Source: Ignavibacteria bacterium (GTDB taxonomy: Bacteria > Bacteroidota > Ignavibacteria > UBA10030 > SZUA-254). From it: DNA of 9,067 bases. A model generated the notes under the pieces. The model ran no database searches. It was not told the DNA's origin and saw only the letters and a program-made list of their open reading frames with translations. The stretch is taken from positions 1 to 9,067 of the forward strand of contig VBOC01000078.1 of NCBI GenBank assembly GCA_005877655.1. The letters run 5' to 3'. A program made the position numbers and the translations under genes. Of the stretch, positions 1 through 6,664 are shown piece by piece (position 1 is the stretch's first letter; every line of letters begins with the position of its first letter).

Positions 1-923
1 CCGCGCCCGAACGCATCGAGCACCTTAAAGGCCCACAGACGGGCTTCGTAGGCGACGCCCCGAAGATTGGTCGGGCCAGGGCCCTTTCCCGCTGCTATTC
101 CTGCCACATGTGTGCCATGGCCGTTGTCATCCAACGGATCGTTGTCGTTGTGGATGAAGTCATATCCACCCACTACCTTGCTGTTCGGGAAGGCGGCTCC
201 CCCAAGAGCCTCGTGGAAGTAATCTATGCCCGTATCAATAATACCGATATCAATGCTATCTCCATGGATCCCGATATTCCAAAGAAGGGGAGCCTCGATG
301 AGAGCGTTACTCGAATCATCGAGGGCCTTGACTTCCACATCCTCATCGACACTTTCCACATAGGGAAGCTTGCTGATTTCATCCAAGACCCGGCGAGACG
401 AGGTGATTGCCACGCCGTTCAGTGCCGTCAGGTATTCATATCGGATCGTCGCGTTCGGTGCTGAGAATGGTACCCGCGATTGCGCGCGCAACGTTGCCTC
501 GATCGCTGGAAGGTCGGATTTGAACTGACCGTGATCCGCCCGGGCTGCCGATATCGCAGATTGCAGCCGGGCAGTGCGTGATTTGTCCTTGAAACTTCCG
601 AGAGTGCTTAGCGGCGGACTCCTGAACTGAACAATTGCGTTCATTTCGGTTTCATTGCCAACGGTGAAGGCCGCAAGCGTACTGTCGCCCTTCGTAATTG
701 AGATAAATTTCGCGCCGGGAGGAAGGGACGTTATCGATGAACCCGGAAGAGCTTTCCCTGTTGGAAATACGAGTGTGCCGCCGGGAGCGATTGCCGGTTG
801 ACCAACTTTAGAGGGGGCTCGTTGCTTAAGGTCGATCGGGATGAGACGGGACGGCGCCTGGGCGAGGGCAGAAGCGATGAAGCAGGGGATAAGGAACAAA
901 AGGAAAGGCTGCCGCAATTTCAT
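1..923 (-). CDS. Secreted subtilisin-like serine protease (peptidase S8), 3'-partial
   Basis: The reading frame opens at an ATG (923-921) and stays open to the left edge, giving 307 residues without a stop. Residues 1-21 form a signal peptide: a basic start, a hydrophobic core and a likely cleavage site after A-L-A (19-21). Residues about 95-200 resemble an inhibitor I9 propeptide, ending LPYVESVDEDVEV. The S8 catalytic domain follows, with the Asp motif IGIIDTGID (catalytic D230) and the His motif NGHGTHVAG (catalytic H269), then GVAYEARLWAFKVLDAFGR. The catalytic Ser and the oxyanion Asn would lie beyond the window. A GGAG 6 nt before the ATG supports this start. The protein is expected to be exported, to mature by removing its propeptide and to degrade extracellular or periplasmic protein. 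The family call is secure; substrate and full domain layout are unknown. Confidence 0.93.
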   Translation of the reverse strand, partial: MKLRQPFLLFLIPCFIASALAQAPSRLIPIDLKQRAPSKVGQPAIAPGGTLVFPTGKALPGSSITSLPPGAKFISITKGDSTLAAFTVGNETEMNAIVQFRSPPLSTLGSFKDKSRTARLQSAISAARADHGQFKSDLPAIEATLRAQSRVPFSAPNATIRYEYLTALNGVAITSSRRVLDEISKLPYVESVDEDVEVKALDDSSNALIEAPLLWNIGIHGDSIDIGIIDTGIDYFHEALGGAAFPNSKVVGGYDFIHNDNDPLDDNGHGTHVAGIAAGKGPGPTNLRGVAYEARLWAFKVLDAFGR

Positions 924-993
924 CCAGGCTCCAGGATCAGAAGAAAGTCGTCTGGTATCCGCTCCTCCCGTCGCGGGGCAGGGATGGCGGGCG

Positions 994-1015
994 GCGGAGG
1001 ACAAGTTGCCTCCGC
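994..1015. other. GC-rich hairpin in the putative protease leader
   Basis: A perfect inverted repeat has arms GCGGAGG (994-1000) and CCTCCGC (1009-1015) around an 8-nt loop. It lies downstream of the candidate protease promoter and about 70 nt before the start codon, so it would fold in the 5' leader. There is no T-run after it on either strand, so it is not an obvious intrinsic terminator. Apart from this hairpin and the two candidate promoters, I see nothing convincing in the 924-1282 gap. Confidence 0.35.
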
Positions 1016-1022
1016 ATGGTAT

Positions 1023-1051
1023 AACCTATGGGAATTTAAGGATAAAGTCAA
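1023..1051 (-). promoter_or_regulatory. Candidate sigma70-like promoter for the S8 protease gene
   Basis: Read on the minus strand, a TTGACT (1051-1046) is followed after 17 bp by TAGGTT (1028-1023). The -35 is a good match and the -10 is weak. This would give a leader of about 90 nt before the protease ATG at 923. The assignment rests on motif spacing only, and a promoter elsewhere in the 924-1282 intergenic region is equally possible. Confidence 0.3.
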
Positions 1052-1251
1052 CGAATTTCGCTCTTTGAGAGTCTTATCAATGGTAGCATGGCGGAAGCAC
1101 CACCAAAAGCCGCTTTTCCTGGGGATTTGGTTCAGTTCGAACGACGGGCAGGTACCAATGAGTCCATCTCGGGGTGAACTTCTGTACGAAACTTTCCGAA
1201 GCATGCGCCGTTCGATCAGAAGACAGCCTCTCCTGCAGGCGGGAGGGATAC

Positions 1252-1276
1252 TATAATAACGCTACGATGGAAGGAG
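1252..1276 (+). promoter_or_regulatory. Consensus -10 box and Shine-Dalgarno of the serine hydrolase gene
   Basis: A perfect TATAAT lies at 1252-1257, placing transcription start near 1264 and leaving a leader of about 19 nt. Within that leader AAGGAG (1271-1276) sits 6 nt before the ATG at 1283 and fixes the start. No good -35 hexamer is seen at the right distance (1229-1234 reads TCTCCT), so the promoter may be weak or activator-dependent. The ribosome binding site is secure; the promoter is a motif-based inference. Confidence 0.5.
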
Positions 1277-1282
1277 TCCGAG

Positions 1283-2725
1283 ATGAGAGTTCATCTCTCT
1301 TCAATGTACCTGGCGTTCATTCTTACCATAGTTCTTCGAGTCTTCCTCACGGCACAAGTAGCTCTTCCCGACACTCCGGCGGGGAAAGTAGCAAAGCAGT
1401 ATATCGATGCATTCAACAGCGGCGACGACGCGAAGCTGCGGCAGTTCTTCATCGATAATGTCGCGCCAAAGGGATTGGCGGAGCGACCAGTCGAGGCACG
1501 ATTGGAGAGGGCGAAGCAGTTTCGTCAGGAGGCGAAATCGTTGACGCCGCAGAAAATACTCGATACCGGTCCAAACTCACTCGGTGTGGTTGCCAGGGCT
1601 GGGAACGGAGATATCCTCACGCTCACATTTGAATTCGACACCACAGCGCTATACAAACTTGCCGGGCTTCGTGTGGATCTGGGAGAGCAGGAGGCGACCA
1701 GCAGTCCGGCCACCATGGGCCAGGAGGAATTCGGCAAGTTCGTCGGGGATTATCTGGCACAAAGTGTCCGCGACGATAAGTTCTCCGGCGCTGTCCTTGT
1801 GGTGCACGATACGACTGTAATGCTGAAAAAGGCCTACGGCGATGCGGAGAAGGGGTTCCATGTCCCGAACGGAGTAAGCACGAGGTTCAATCTTGGTTCC
1901 ATTAACAAGTTTTTCACCCGTCTCGCGATCGCACAGCTTGCCGAAGCCGGAAAGCTTTCTCTCGATAAACCGGTCATCGATTATCTCCCGGACTATCCGA
2001 ACAAATCCATCGCCGCAAGAGTGACAATCGAACAGCTTCTTGCCATGAAATCGGGTATGGGGAATATTTTCGGTGAGAAATTTGAAGCAACACCAAAAAA
2101 CAAAATTCGCACGCTGAACGATTACCTTCAGTTGTTTGTGGACGATACCCTGCTTTTCGAGCCCGGGAGCCGGCGCCAGTATTCGAATGCAGGGTACGTC
2201 GTGCTCGGGCTCATCGTGGAACGGCTTAGCGGAGAGGACTATTATTCATACGTGAGCGAGCATATCTTTACACCCGCGGCCATGAACAATAGCGGCTGGT
2301 TCCCCAGCAATGCGATGCCAGCGAACACTGCGATAGGGTATACCCACCCGCGGGGACAGGATCAAGCGTGGAAAAGCAATACCAGTGAACTACCCGGCAG
2401 GGGAAGCTCGGCCGGGGGCGGCTATTCGACTCTGGATGATATGCGCAGCTTTGTACGCGCGCTTCTCAACGGAAAGCTGATCTCGGCACGGTATTCAGAA
2501 TGGATGCTTACCGGTGTTCTCCCGCAGACGGATCCTCCCCTTCCTCTTAAACAAGGAGGCATGGGGCTCGCAGGCGGAGTGCCCGGGGTGAATGCATTGT
2601 TGGATTTCAGTGCGGAAACGGGGAACATCGTGGTCGTGCTGGCCAACTATGATCCACCTGCGGCGGAAGCGGTGGGGAAGAGAATTCGCGACGCGATGAA
2701 GGGAGTGAAATGGGAGAGATTATAG
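1283..2725 (+). CDS. Secreted serine hydrolase, beta-lactamase/PBP family (PF00144-like)
   Basis: This 480-residue protein begins with a hydrophobic export signal (residues about 1-25). Residues about 30-140 form a small N-terminal domain (PAGKVAKQYIDAFNSGDDAKLRQFF...) resembling the NTF2-like/DUF3887-type domains found on some exported hydrolases. The hydrolase domain follows from about residue 150. It has the SxxK motif S206-I-N-K209, the YxN motif Y300-S-N302, the usual LLAMKSGMG segment (252-260) and FEPGSRRQYSNAGYVVLG (292-309). The third motif, normally HxG or KTG, reads GLAGGVPG (428-435), so the usual His/Lys appears replaced by Leu or Ala. Members include esterases, D-aminopeptidases, carboxypeptidases and beta-lactamases, so the substrate cannot be named. 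The gene has its own promoter and converges on the GNAT gene. The family is clear and the activity is not. Confidence 0.92.
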   Translation: MRVHLSSMYLAFILTIVLRVFLTAQVALPDTPAGKVAKQYIDAFNSGDDAKLRQFFIDNVAPKGLAERPVEARLERAKQFRQEAKSLTPQKILDTGPNSLGVVARAGNGDILTLTFEFDTTALYKLAGLRVDLGEQEATSSPATMGQEEFGKFVGDYLAQSVRDDKFSGAVLVVHDTTVMLKKAYGDAEKGFHVPNGVSTRFNLGSINKFFTRLAIAQLAEAGKLSLDKPVIDYLPDYPNKSIAARVTIEQLLAMKSGMGNIFGEKFEATPKNKIRTLNDYLQLFVDDTLLFEPGSRRQYSNAGYVVLGLIVERLSGEDYYSYVSEHIFTPAAMNNSGWFPSNAMPANTAIGYTHPRGQDQAWKSNTSELPGRGSSAGGGYSTLDDMRSFVRALLNGKLISARYSEWMLTGVLPQTDPPLPLKQGGMGLAGGVPGVNALLDFSAETGNIVVVLANYDPPAAEAVGKRIRDAMKGVKWERL

Positions 2726-3261
2726 ATCGCTATGGATAGATAACCGGCAGATCCCACGAACTGGGAGGGGAGTCGCGCCTTCACGGCGACGGAAGTAGAG
2801 ATTGATTCCGCTCGGAGGGTAGCCATCAGTTCCAATGATTTGAAGCCCATCGCCCCCGCTTCCTCTTCGCATCGCAAAAGGATCGCTTTTGCGATCCCCT
2901 TCCTTGCCCATAATGGATGCACGAAGAAGGCCCTGATCTTCGCGGAGTCGGTTCGGGGATCAAGTTTGCCCGCCTCCTCCGATGCCAGCGTGTCTCCTCC
3001 GAACAGTTTCTTCCTGTAGCTCCAGCCGCCGCATCCCACAAGAACATCACCTGCCTCCGTCACAAAATACGTTCCGTCCTTAATCAGATCGGAGTCAACG
3101 CCAAATGCTCCTCTAAGCGCTCCCTCGATCTGTTCGGACGTATAATCTTCCGCGCTGAGACCGCGTGCAGAAATCTTGATGAGCTCCCCGATCGCGGGAG
3201 CGTCTATGAGAGTGGCCTTCCGGATCTTGTATCTCATTTCTGACTCGGCGCGAGCATTCAT
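2720..3261 (-). pseudogene. GNAT-family N-acetyltransferase, apparently frameshifted near the C-terminus
   Basis: The N-terminal part is a standard GNAT fold: MRYKIRKATLIDAPAIGELI, then a beta-bulge strand DVLVGCGGWSYR, then the acetyl-CoA-binding motif A, IRAFFVHPLWARKGIAKAILL, with R120-K-G-I-A (residues 109-129), then GFKSLELMATL. GNATs of this type usually continue P-G-x-x-x-Y. In the zero frame the protein instead continues with unrelated sequence to a stop at 2647, which makes 204 residues and overlaps the convergent hydrolase gene by 79 bp. One extra base at about 2813-2814 would give MATLPSGINLYFRR and a stop at 2720, that is, 180 residues and almost no overlap. The start is either ATG 3261 or, judged by typical GNAT N-termini, ATG 3237. 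Substrate is unknown. The 133-bp gap upstream, to the PLP enzyme stop, shows no clear site. Confidence 0.75.
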
Positions 3262-3394
3262 CCAGGGTGGGACTCTTTATTGGACGGAAACAAGGAACTT
3301 TTTGATAGGTGCGAATGTGGAGCTGTTCATTCGATGCGACTGAAGAGATCAGGGAAAACTTTAGATACCCGCGCGTCTCACCGGCCGGAGGCGA

Positions 3395-4330
3395 TCATTG
3401 ACTCTTATATAACTCGGTGCTCACGTATCTGAGACCAGAGTCGACGATGAGCGTGACAACCGTCGCCTTCGGACCAAGTCGTTCAGCGACACGGAGCGCG
3501 GCAACTACATTTCCCCCGGAGGAGGTGCCGGCGAAAATGCCTTCCTTACGGGCAAGCAGGCGCGCCATAGCCATCGCCTCCTCCGAGCTCACCATCTGAA
3601 TCTCATTGACCATGTCCCGCTGCCACAGCGGAGGAACAAATCCGATGCCAATTCCCTCGATTCGGTGGGATCCACTTGGCTTTCCCGACAGAACTGCCGT
3701 CTCGGCGGGTTCGACCGCGACGATATGGACCTTCGGCTTGTGTTTCCAGAGCACCCTGGTGACGCCGTGGATGGAATGTGCTGTGCCAATGGAGTGCACG
3801 AACGCATCGATTTCTCCGGAGCTTTGCGACCAGATCTCATCTCCCAGGGAGTAATAACCTGCCGTGGCATCGCGGTTGTTGAGTTGATCAGCCCACCAAT
3901 GCCCGGGCTGCTCGCTGATCTTGCGCGATTTCTCGATCATCGCTTTGATGAGTCTTTCTGTTATCATCTTATTGTCGCTCTTAACGTCTGTGACCGTGGC
4001 GCCATAGGCCTGCATTGTCACCCGCTTCTCCTCACTAAATGCGTCCGAAAACACGGCGTGTAACCGATATCCCTTCGCGGCGCACACGAGTGCGAGAGAA
4101 ATGCCCGTCGTTCCTGCTGTGTATTCGACGACTGTTACCCCCGGCATCAGAAGGCCGGCCGCTTCAGCCCCCTCTATTACACCTCTTGCCATCCGGTCCT
4201 TCATGCTGCCGGTCGGATTAGCCGATTCGAGCTTCACAAGGATCCGGCCGGAGTTAGGAGGGACCACATGCTTCAGTTGGACGATTGCGGTGTTTCCGAC
4301 AGAACCGAGTACGCTATCTGCGATCATCAT
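3395..4330 (-). CDS. Cysteine-synthase-family PLP-dependent enzyme (fold type II)
   Basis: This 311-residue protein has the normal length for CysK/CysM relatives and looks intact. The PLP-binding lysine is K44 in NPTGSMKDRMA. The substrate/carboxylate loop is T71-A-G-T-T-G76 in VEYTAGTTGISLA, where classical CysK has TSGNTG. The phosphate-binding loop is G182-T-A-H-S186, in place of GTGGT. GTSSGG (268-273) and the C-terminal VDSGLRYVSTELY (296-308) complete the family signature. These variant loops match a subgroup usually annotated only as 'PLP-dependent cysteine synthase family protein', so O-acetylserine sulfhydrylase activity should not be assumed. Two adjacent ATGs (4330 and 4327) are possible starts, with no strong ribosome binding site. 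It begins 48 bp after the GtaA-like gene ends, on the same strand, so read-through transcription is plausible. Confidence 0.93.
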   Translation of the reverse strand: MMIADSVLGSVGNTAIVQLKHVVPPNSGRILVKLESANPTGSMKDRMARGVIEGAEAAGLLMPGVTVVEYTAGTTGISLALVCAAKGYRLHAVFSDAFSEEKRVTMQAYGATVTDVKSDNKMITERLIKAMIEKSRKISEQPGHWWADQLNNRDATAGYYSLGDEIWSQSSGEIDAFVHSIGTAHSIHGVTRVLWKHKPKVHIVAVEPAETAVLSGKPSGSHRIEGIGIGFVPPLWQRDMVNEIQMVSSEEAMAMARLLARKEGIFAGTSSGGNVVAALRVAERLGPKATVVTLIVDSGLRYVSTELYKSQ

Positions 4331-4378
4331 GCGCCATCATTGGCTTGACAGTAAGATTGGTGTTGTTTCCTCGTCTTT

Positions 4379-4843
4379 TCACCTCGATTTGCCCGCCCAC
4401 TTCTTCCATATTCCAGAATCGGATAACATCTTAATATAAATGCCTCCCACCACCGCCCGGGCCTGGAAACCCACCTGCTTCGCATCGGTAGTCGAATACC
4501 AGTCGGTGAGCGGCACACGGCTGGGCGACTCGTTTGCGAAATCCGCAACAGGGGCGATGAGCGCCTGAAAGTCGGATGGGGATTCGGCAATCGTCGCTGT
4601 CCAGACCTCCCAATCGAGCTTTGTGTATCCCTTCCGATTATCAAGAGGGAGGCCGTATCTGTTGAGCCGGGTGAGATAAGAAGAGATTTCCTTTTGAGCG
4701 ACAGTTTTCGGGAAGAGATTCAGGCCGAGGATCCGGTCCCAAACCATGTTGTACTTCTGGCTCCAGGTATCCGGCTTGTCAAAGGCAAGGCGATAATGGT
4801 TGCCGTCATCAGCCATCCGGATCCACTTTGCCGCGAACTCCTG
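4379..4843 (-). CDS. GtaA-like fragment C: C-terminal DUF4965/DUF1793 region
   Basis: The frame restarts family-like sequence at QEFAAKWIRMADDGNHYRLAFDKP, where the first in-frame ATG is at 4816. It continues TWSQKYNMVWDRILGLNLFP, YGLPLDNRKGYTKLDWEVWTA, SRVPLTDWYST and KQVGFQARAVVGGIYIKML to a natural C-terminus, KKWAGKSR. These are the strongly conserved C-terminal blocks of the family, and they are intact. No ribosome binding site precedes 4816, so independent translation is doubtful. The stop lies 48 bp before the PLP enzyme start. Confidence 0.75.
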   Translation of the reverse strand, partial: QEFAAKWIRMADDGNHYRLAFDKPDTWSQKYNMVWDRILGLNLFPKTVAQKEISSYLTRLNRYGLPLDNRKGYTKLDWEVWTATIAESPSDFQALIAPVADFANESPSRVPLTDWYSTTDAKQVGFQARAVVGGIYIKMLSDSGIWKKWAGKSR

Positions 4844-6078
4844 ACAGAGAGATTCGTGTTGTGGGCGAGATGTCCCGCAAAGTCGTCCGTACAGAGCTGA
4901 TTCTCCGGATCAAGCCCTTTACCGAGGAGATACGCAGCCCACTTCTCCAGAAGCGGCCAGTACTTCAGCGCATACCCGGCGCTGCCGTCGGCCACTGCCA
5001 TAGCTGACACCATGAGGAGCATGTTGCCGCACTCTTCGACCGGCATCTGGTCTTCGTCCGATTTTTCGCCTCCGCCGTACACCTGTCCGTTCGCGAGAGG
5101 GTAGGTTCCGAGATCATGCGGAGCATATTCGTGGCGCCAGCGTTCAGTCGAAGCGTAGGTGAGTACCGGTGTCAGGGCCGCATTCATGAGTCGAGTATTG
5201 AAAAGAAGGAAGAACGGAGAGGAGGGATATAAGACATCGACCGTGCTCACACATCCGTTGCTGAAATTCTCCTTTGGGAATAACAGTGGTGTTCCGTCGA
5301 TATCCACTGCCATCGTGTGAGCTGCGAGGCACTGCCGGTAAGCGAGCACTGCGAGCCGTGCATATTTCTCTCCTCCGACCCGATCCAGGTCAGCGATCAG
5401 TTCCTTGTCGAATTGCTCGCATCGATGCCGGAGTGTTTCATATTCCTTCTCGGCGGTTTTCAATAGATCGGCTATCTCTGTACCCTCCCGCCGCCAATAG
5501 GGCTTCAATCTGCGCTCGAGGAATTCGATGCAGTACTGCTCGTCGTATGCGAGGAGTACATGCCGTGAAACAGGCGTGGTGCCGACTTTCCCGAGATCAA
5601 AGGCCACAGCTGCGACTGGCCAATCATCGCCCGCAGCTCTCGGCATTCGCAGATCGTCGGAAAGGGGGAGCTTTCCCGTTTCCGTAAAGGCATCGCGCGC
5701 AGAGAGGTGTCCGGTCATTGCGGTCGAGGTTGTGGCGCCCGAGGATTTGGGCCTCGAAGTTTTGGAACTCGAGGACATGGTGGTCGAGATCGTAGCCCTC
5801 GAGGTGGCGGTGGTCGAGGCCGCAGTGCTCGAACCCGGGGCGATGGAATGCGCTTCTTGATCGGGGATTGCAAGACACGAATACCCCCAGTCGATCCTCA
5901 AATCGTCTCCGGACTTCTGAAGGACCGGCTGTTCCACCGAGCCCATCCGCAGAACGGTCATGTTCTCGATCTGGTTGCGCGACCAGATGACTTTCTGTCC
6001 GGAAGAGTTGACGACGAGCTCGGCTGAATGATCGAAGTAAAGTGAGACGAAATGCAACGCTGCATCAATGGCATGCAC
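4720..6078 (-). CDS. GtaA-like fragment B: DUF5127 and most of DUF4965
   Basis: This frame is open from about 6078 (a GTG that is very unlikely to be a true start) to 4720. It resumes the family alignment at VHAIDAALHFVSLYFDHSAELVVN and continues through KVIWSRNQIENM, DWPVAAVAFDLGKVG, YWRREGTEIADLL, the EQFDKELIADLDRVGGEKYARLA region, ENFSNGCVSTVDVLYPSSPFF and PHDLGTYPLANGQVYGGGEK to HNTNLS. Past HNTNLSV (about 4843) the translation is out-of-frame noise up to its stop. The Thr/Ser-rich stretch encoded by about 5717-5840 is the repeat insertion and is not part of the conserved domain. Confidence 0.75.
   Translation of the reverse strand: MHAIDAALHFVSLYFDHSAELVVNSSGQKVIWSRNQIENMTVLRMGSVEQPVLQKSGDDLRIDWGYSCLAIPDQEAHSIAPGSSTAASTTATSRATISTTMSSSSKTSRPKSSGATTSTAMTGHLSARDAFTETGKLPLSDDLRMPRAAGDDWPVAAVAFDLGKVGTTPVSRHVLLAYDEQYCIEFLERRLKPYWRREGTEIADLLKTAEKEYETLRHRCEQFDKELIADLDRVGGEKYARLAVLAYRQCLAAHTMAVDIDGTPLLFPKENFSNGCVSTVDVLYPSSPFFLLFNTRLMNAALTPVLTYASTERWRHEYAPHDLGTYPLANGQVYGGGEKSDEDQMPVEECGNMLLMVSAMAVADGSAGYALKYWPLLEKWAAYLLGKGLDPENQLCTDDFAGHLAHNTNLSVRSSRQSGSGWLMTATIIALPLTSRIPGARSTTWFGTGSSA
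5724..5843. repeat. 15-bp tandem repeat array (8 units) inside the GtaA-like gene
   Basis: On the plus strand the motif TCGA (once CCGA) recurs exactly every 15 bp, at 5724, 5739, 5754, 5769, 5784, 5799, 5814 and 5829. It is usually followed by GG and then a G/T-rich remainder. The units are degenerate outside the anchor. In the minus-strand gene frame the array encodes eight pentads that each begin with Ser (TCG), mainly Thr/Ser/Ala, inserted between QEAHSIAPGS and ARDAFTETGKLP. Homologues normally run through that point without a gap. The period of 15 keeps all frames free of stops across the array. Confidence 0.85.
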
Positions 6079-6481
6079 AGGGGAGCAGGGGAGACAAGAA
6101 CGTCAACGTTACATGAACCTGATCCGCCTCAAATTCGTAAACTGACCTTGTCGGGTAAACGGTCAGCCTGGTCTGCGGCATCGGTGGCGCGTTGCCCGGC
6201 GCGATCCCCATCAGCCGATACGTCTTGCCGTCGATTCGGATGAGACTGGCGAGCGCCTGCACAGATCCCGTCCAGTGGCGCGGCCAATCGTCCGTCAGGC
6301 GATCGCTCATTGACCAGATGCTGAAGTAGGGATCGTGTGTTACGAGCGGAACTGCCGGCGGTCTGAATAGCGGCGCGGGTGATGCAGGTGTTTGAGCGGT
6401 GAGCGGAGATAGCCTGCAGAAGAAAGGTAACAAACAGAGGGAGATCAGTGTGAAAAATTTATGTAAGAATGGCGTATTCAT
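6065..6481 (-). CDS. GtaA-like fragment A: signal peptide, DUF4964 and start of DUF5127
   Basis: This fragment has 138 residues. Residues 1-29 are a signal peptide with a long hydrophobic stretch (FFTLISLCLLPFF) and probable cleavage near PLTA-Q. Residues about 38-105 hold the conserved N-terminal block: PPAVPLVTHDPYFSIWS, DRLTDDWPRHWTGS and LIRIDGKTYRLMG. The family-like sequence ends at VTLTFLSPLLP. The last four residues (CACH) and the stop belong to the wrong frame. The A-rich sequence before the ATG (AGAAAATTTATAGT) has no Shine-Dalgarno match. Confidence 0.75.
   Translation of the reverse strand: MNTPFLHKFFTLISLCLLPFFCRLSPLTAQTPASPAPLFRPPAVPLVTHDPYFSIWSMSDRLTDDWPRHWTGSVQALASLIRIDGKTYRLMGIAPGNAPPMPQTRLTVYPTRSVYEFEADQVHVTLTFLSPLLPCACH
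6078..6093. repeat. 8-bp tandem duplication at the first GtaA-like break
   Basis: Two perfect adjacent copies of CAGGGGAG (6078-6085 and 6086-6093, plus strand) sit exactly where the reading frame is lost after SPLLP. Short direct repeats at a junction are a common trace of slippage or repeat-mediated deletion, though by chance a short GC-rich repeat could also occur here. Confidence 0.5.
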
Positions 6482-6592
6482 ACTATAAATTTTCTGTCAG
6501 GGACGATGGGGGGAATAGCGCTACTTGACGTCCGGGGGTGTTTTTTTCCGAATGGCTCGAAGATATGCGAGATGGAGTCGGCAATAGAGCAG

Positions 6593-6617
6593 ATTCGGCA
6601 AACACTGTTTGCCGAAT
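6593..6617 (-). terminator. Perfect 11-bp-stem hairpin downstream of araH
   Basis: The arms ATTCGGCAAAC (6593-6603) and GTTTGCCGAAT (6607-6617) are exact inverted complements around a 3-nt loop. It lies 48 bp past the araH stop and about 110 bp before the GtaA-like start, the place expected for a terminator or a transcript-end stabiliser. No T-run follows on the minus strand, so a simple intrinsic terminator is not shown. A protein-binding palindrome is the alternative. Confidence 0.5.
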
Positions 6618-6664
6618 TTGGTGTTGATGATCCCGATGTCGACGCCGTATTATCGGGGGAGAAC

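Larger units (their letters stand above)
4379..6481 (-). pseudogene. Secreted GtaA-type protein (DUF4964-DUF5127-DUF4965-DUF1793), split across three frames
   Basis: The three minus-strand pieces read consecutively as one family protein that would be about 740 residues if intact. Family members are called glutaminases after fungal GtaA, but most bacterial ones are uncharacterised. The pieces contain a signal peptide, RPPAVPLVTHDPYFSIWS (DUF4964), DDWPVAAVAFDLGKVG, ENFSNGCVSTVDVLYPSSPF, PHDLGTYPLANGQVYGGGEK with EDQMPVEECGNM, CTDDFAGHLAHNTNLS, and a C-terminal half from EFAAKWIRMADDGNHYRLAF to the stop. Two apparent deletions break the frame. After SPLLP (near 6079) about 16 expected residues are missing, roughly 47 nt. 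After HNTNLS (near 4843) about 30 residues are missing, roughly 90 nt. A 15-bp repeat array adds about 40 in-frame residues. No full-length product can be made without recoding or a sequence correction. Confidence 0.8.

Noticed and set aside
798..1256. Plus-strand 152-residue open frame across the divergent intergenic region
   Set aside because: It overlaps the protease signal region antisense, has no domain or ribosome binding site, and its composition looks non-coding.
2647..2719. The extra C-terminal residues of the 204-residue GNAT reading
   Set aside because: They are antisense to the hydrolase 3' end and do not resemble a GNAT C-terminus; the frameshift explanation is better.
5624..5878. 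Pentapeptide-repeat-like translation (LDH/LEF pattern) of the 15-bp array in another minus frame
   Set aside because: Any 15-bp tandem array yields 5-residue periodicity. The A(D/N)Lxx signature is absent and flanking residues in that frame are not protein-like, while the GtaA frame is conserved on both sides.
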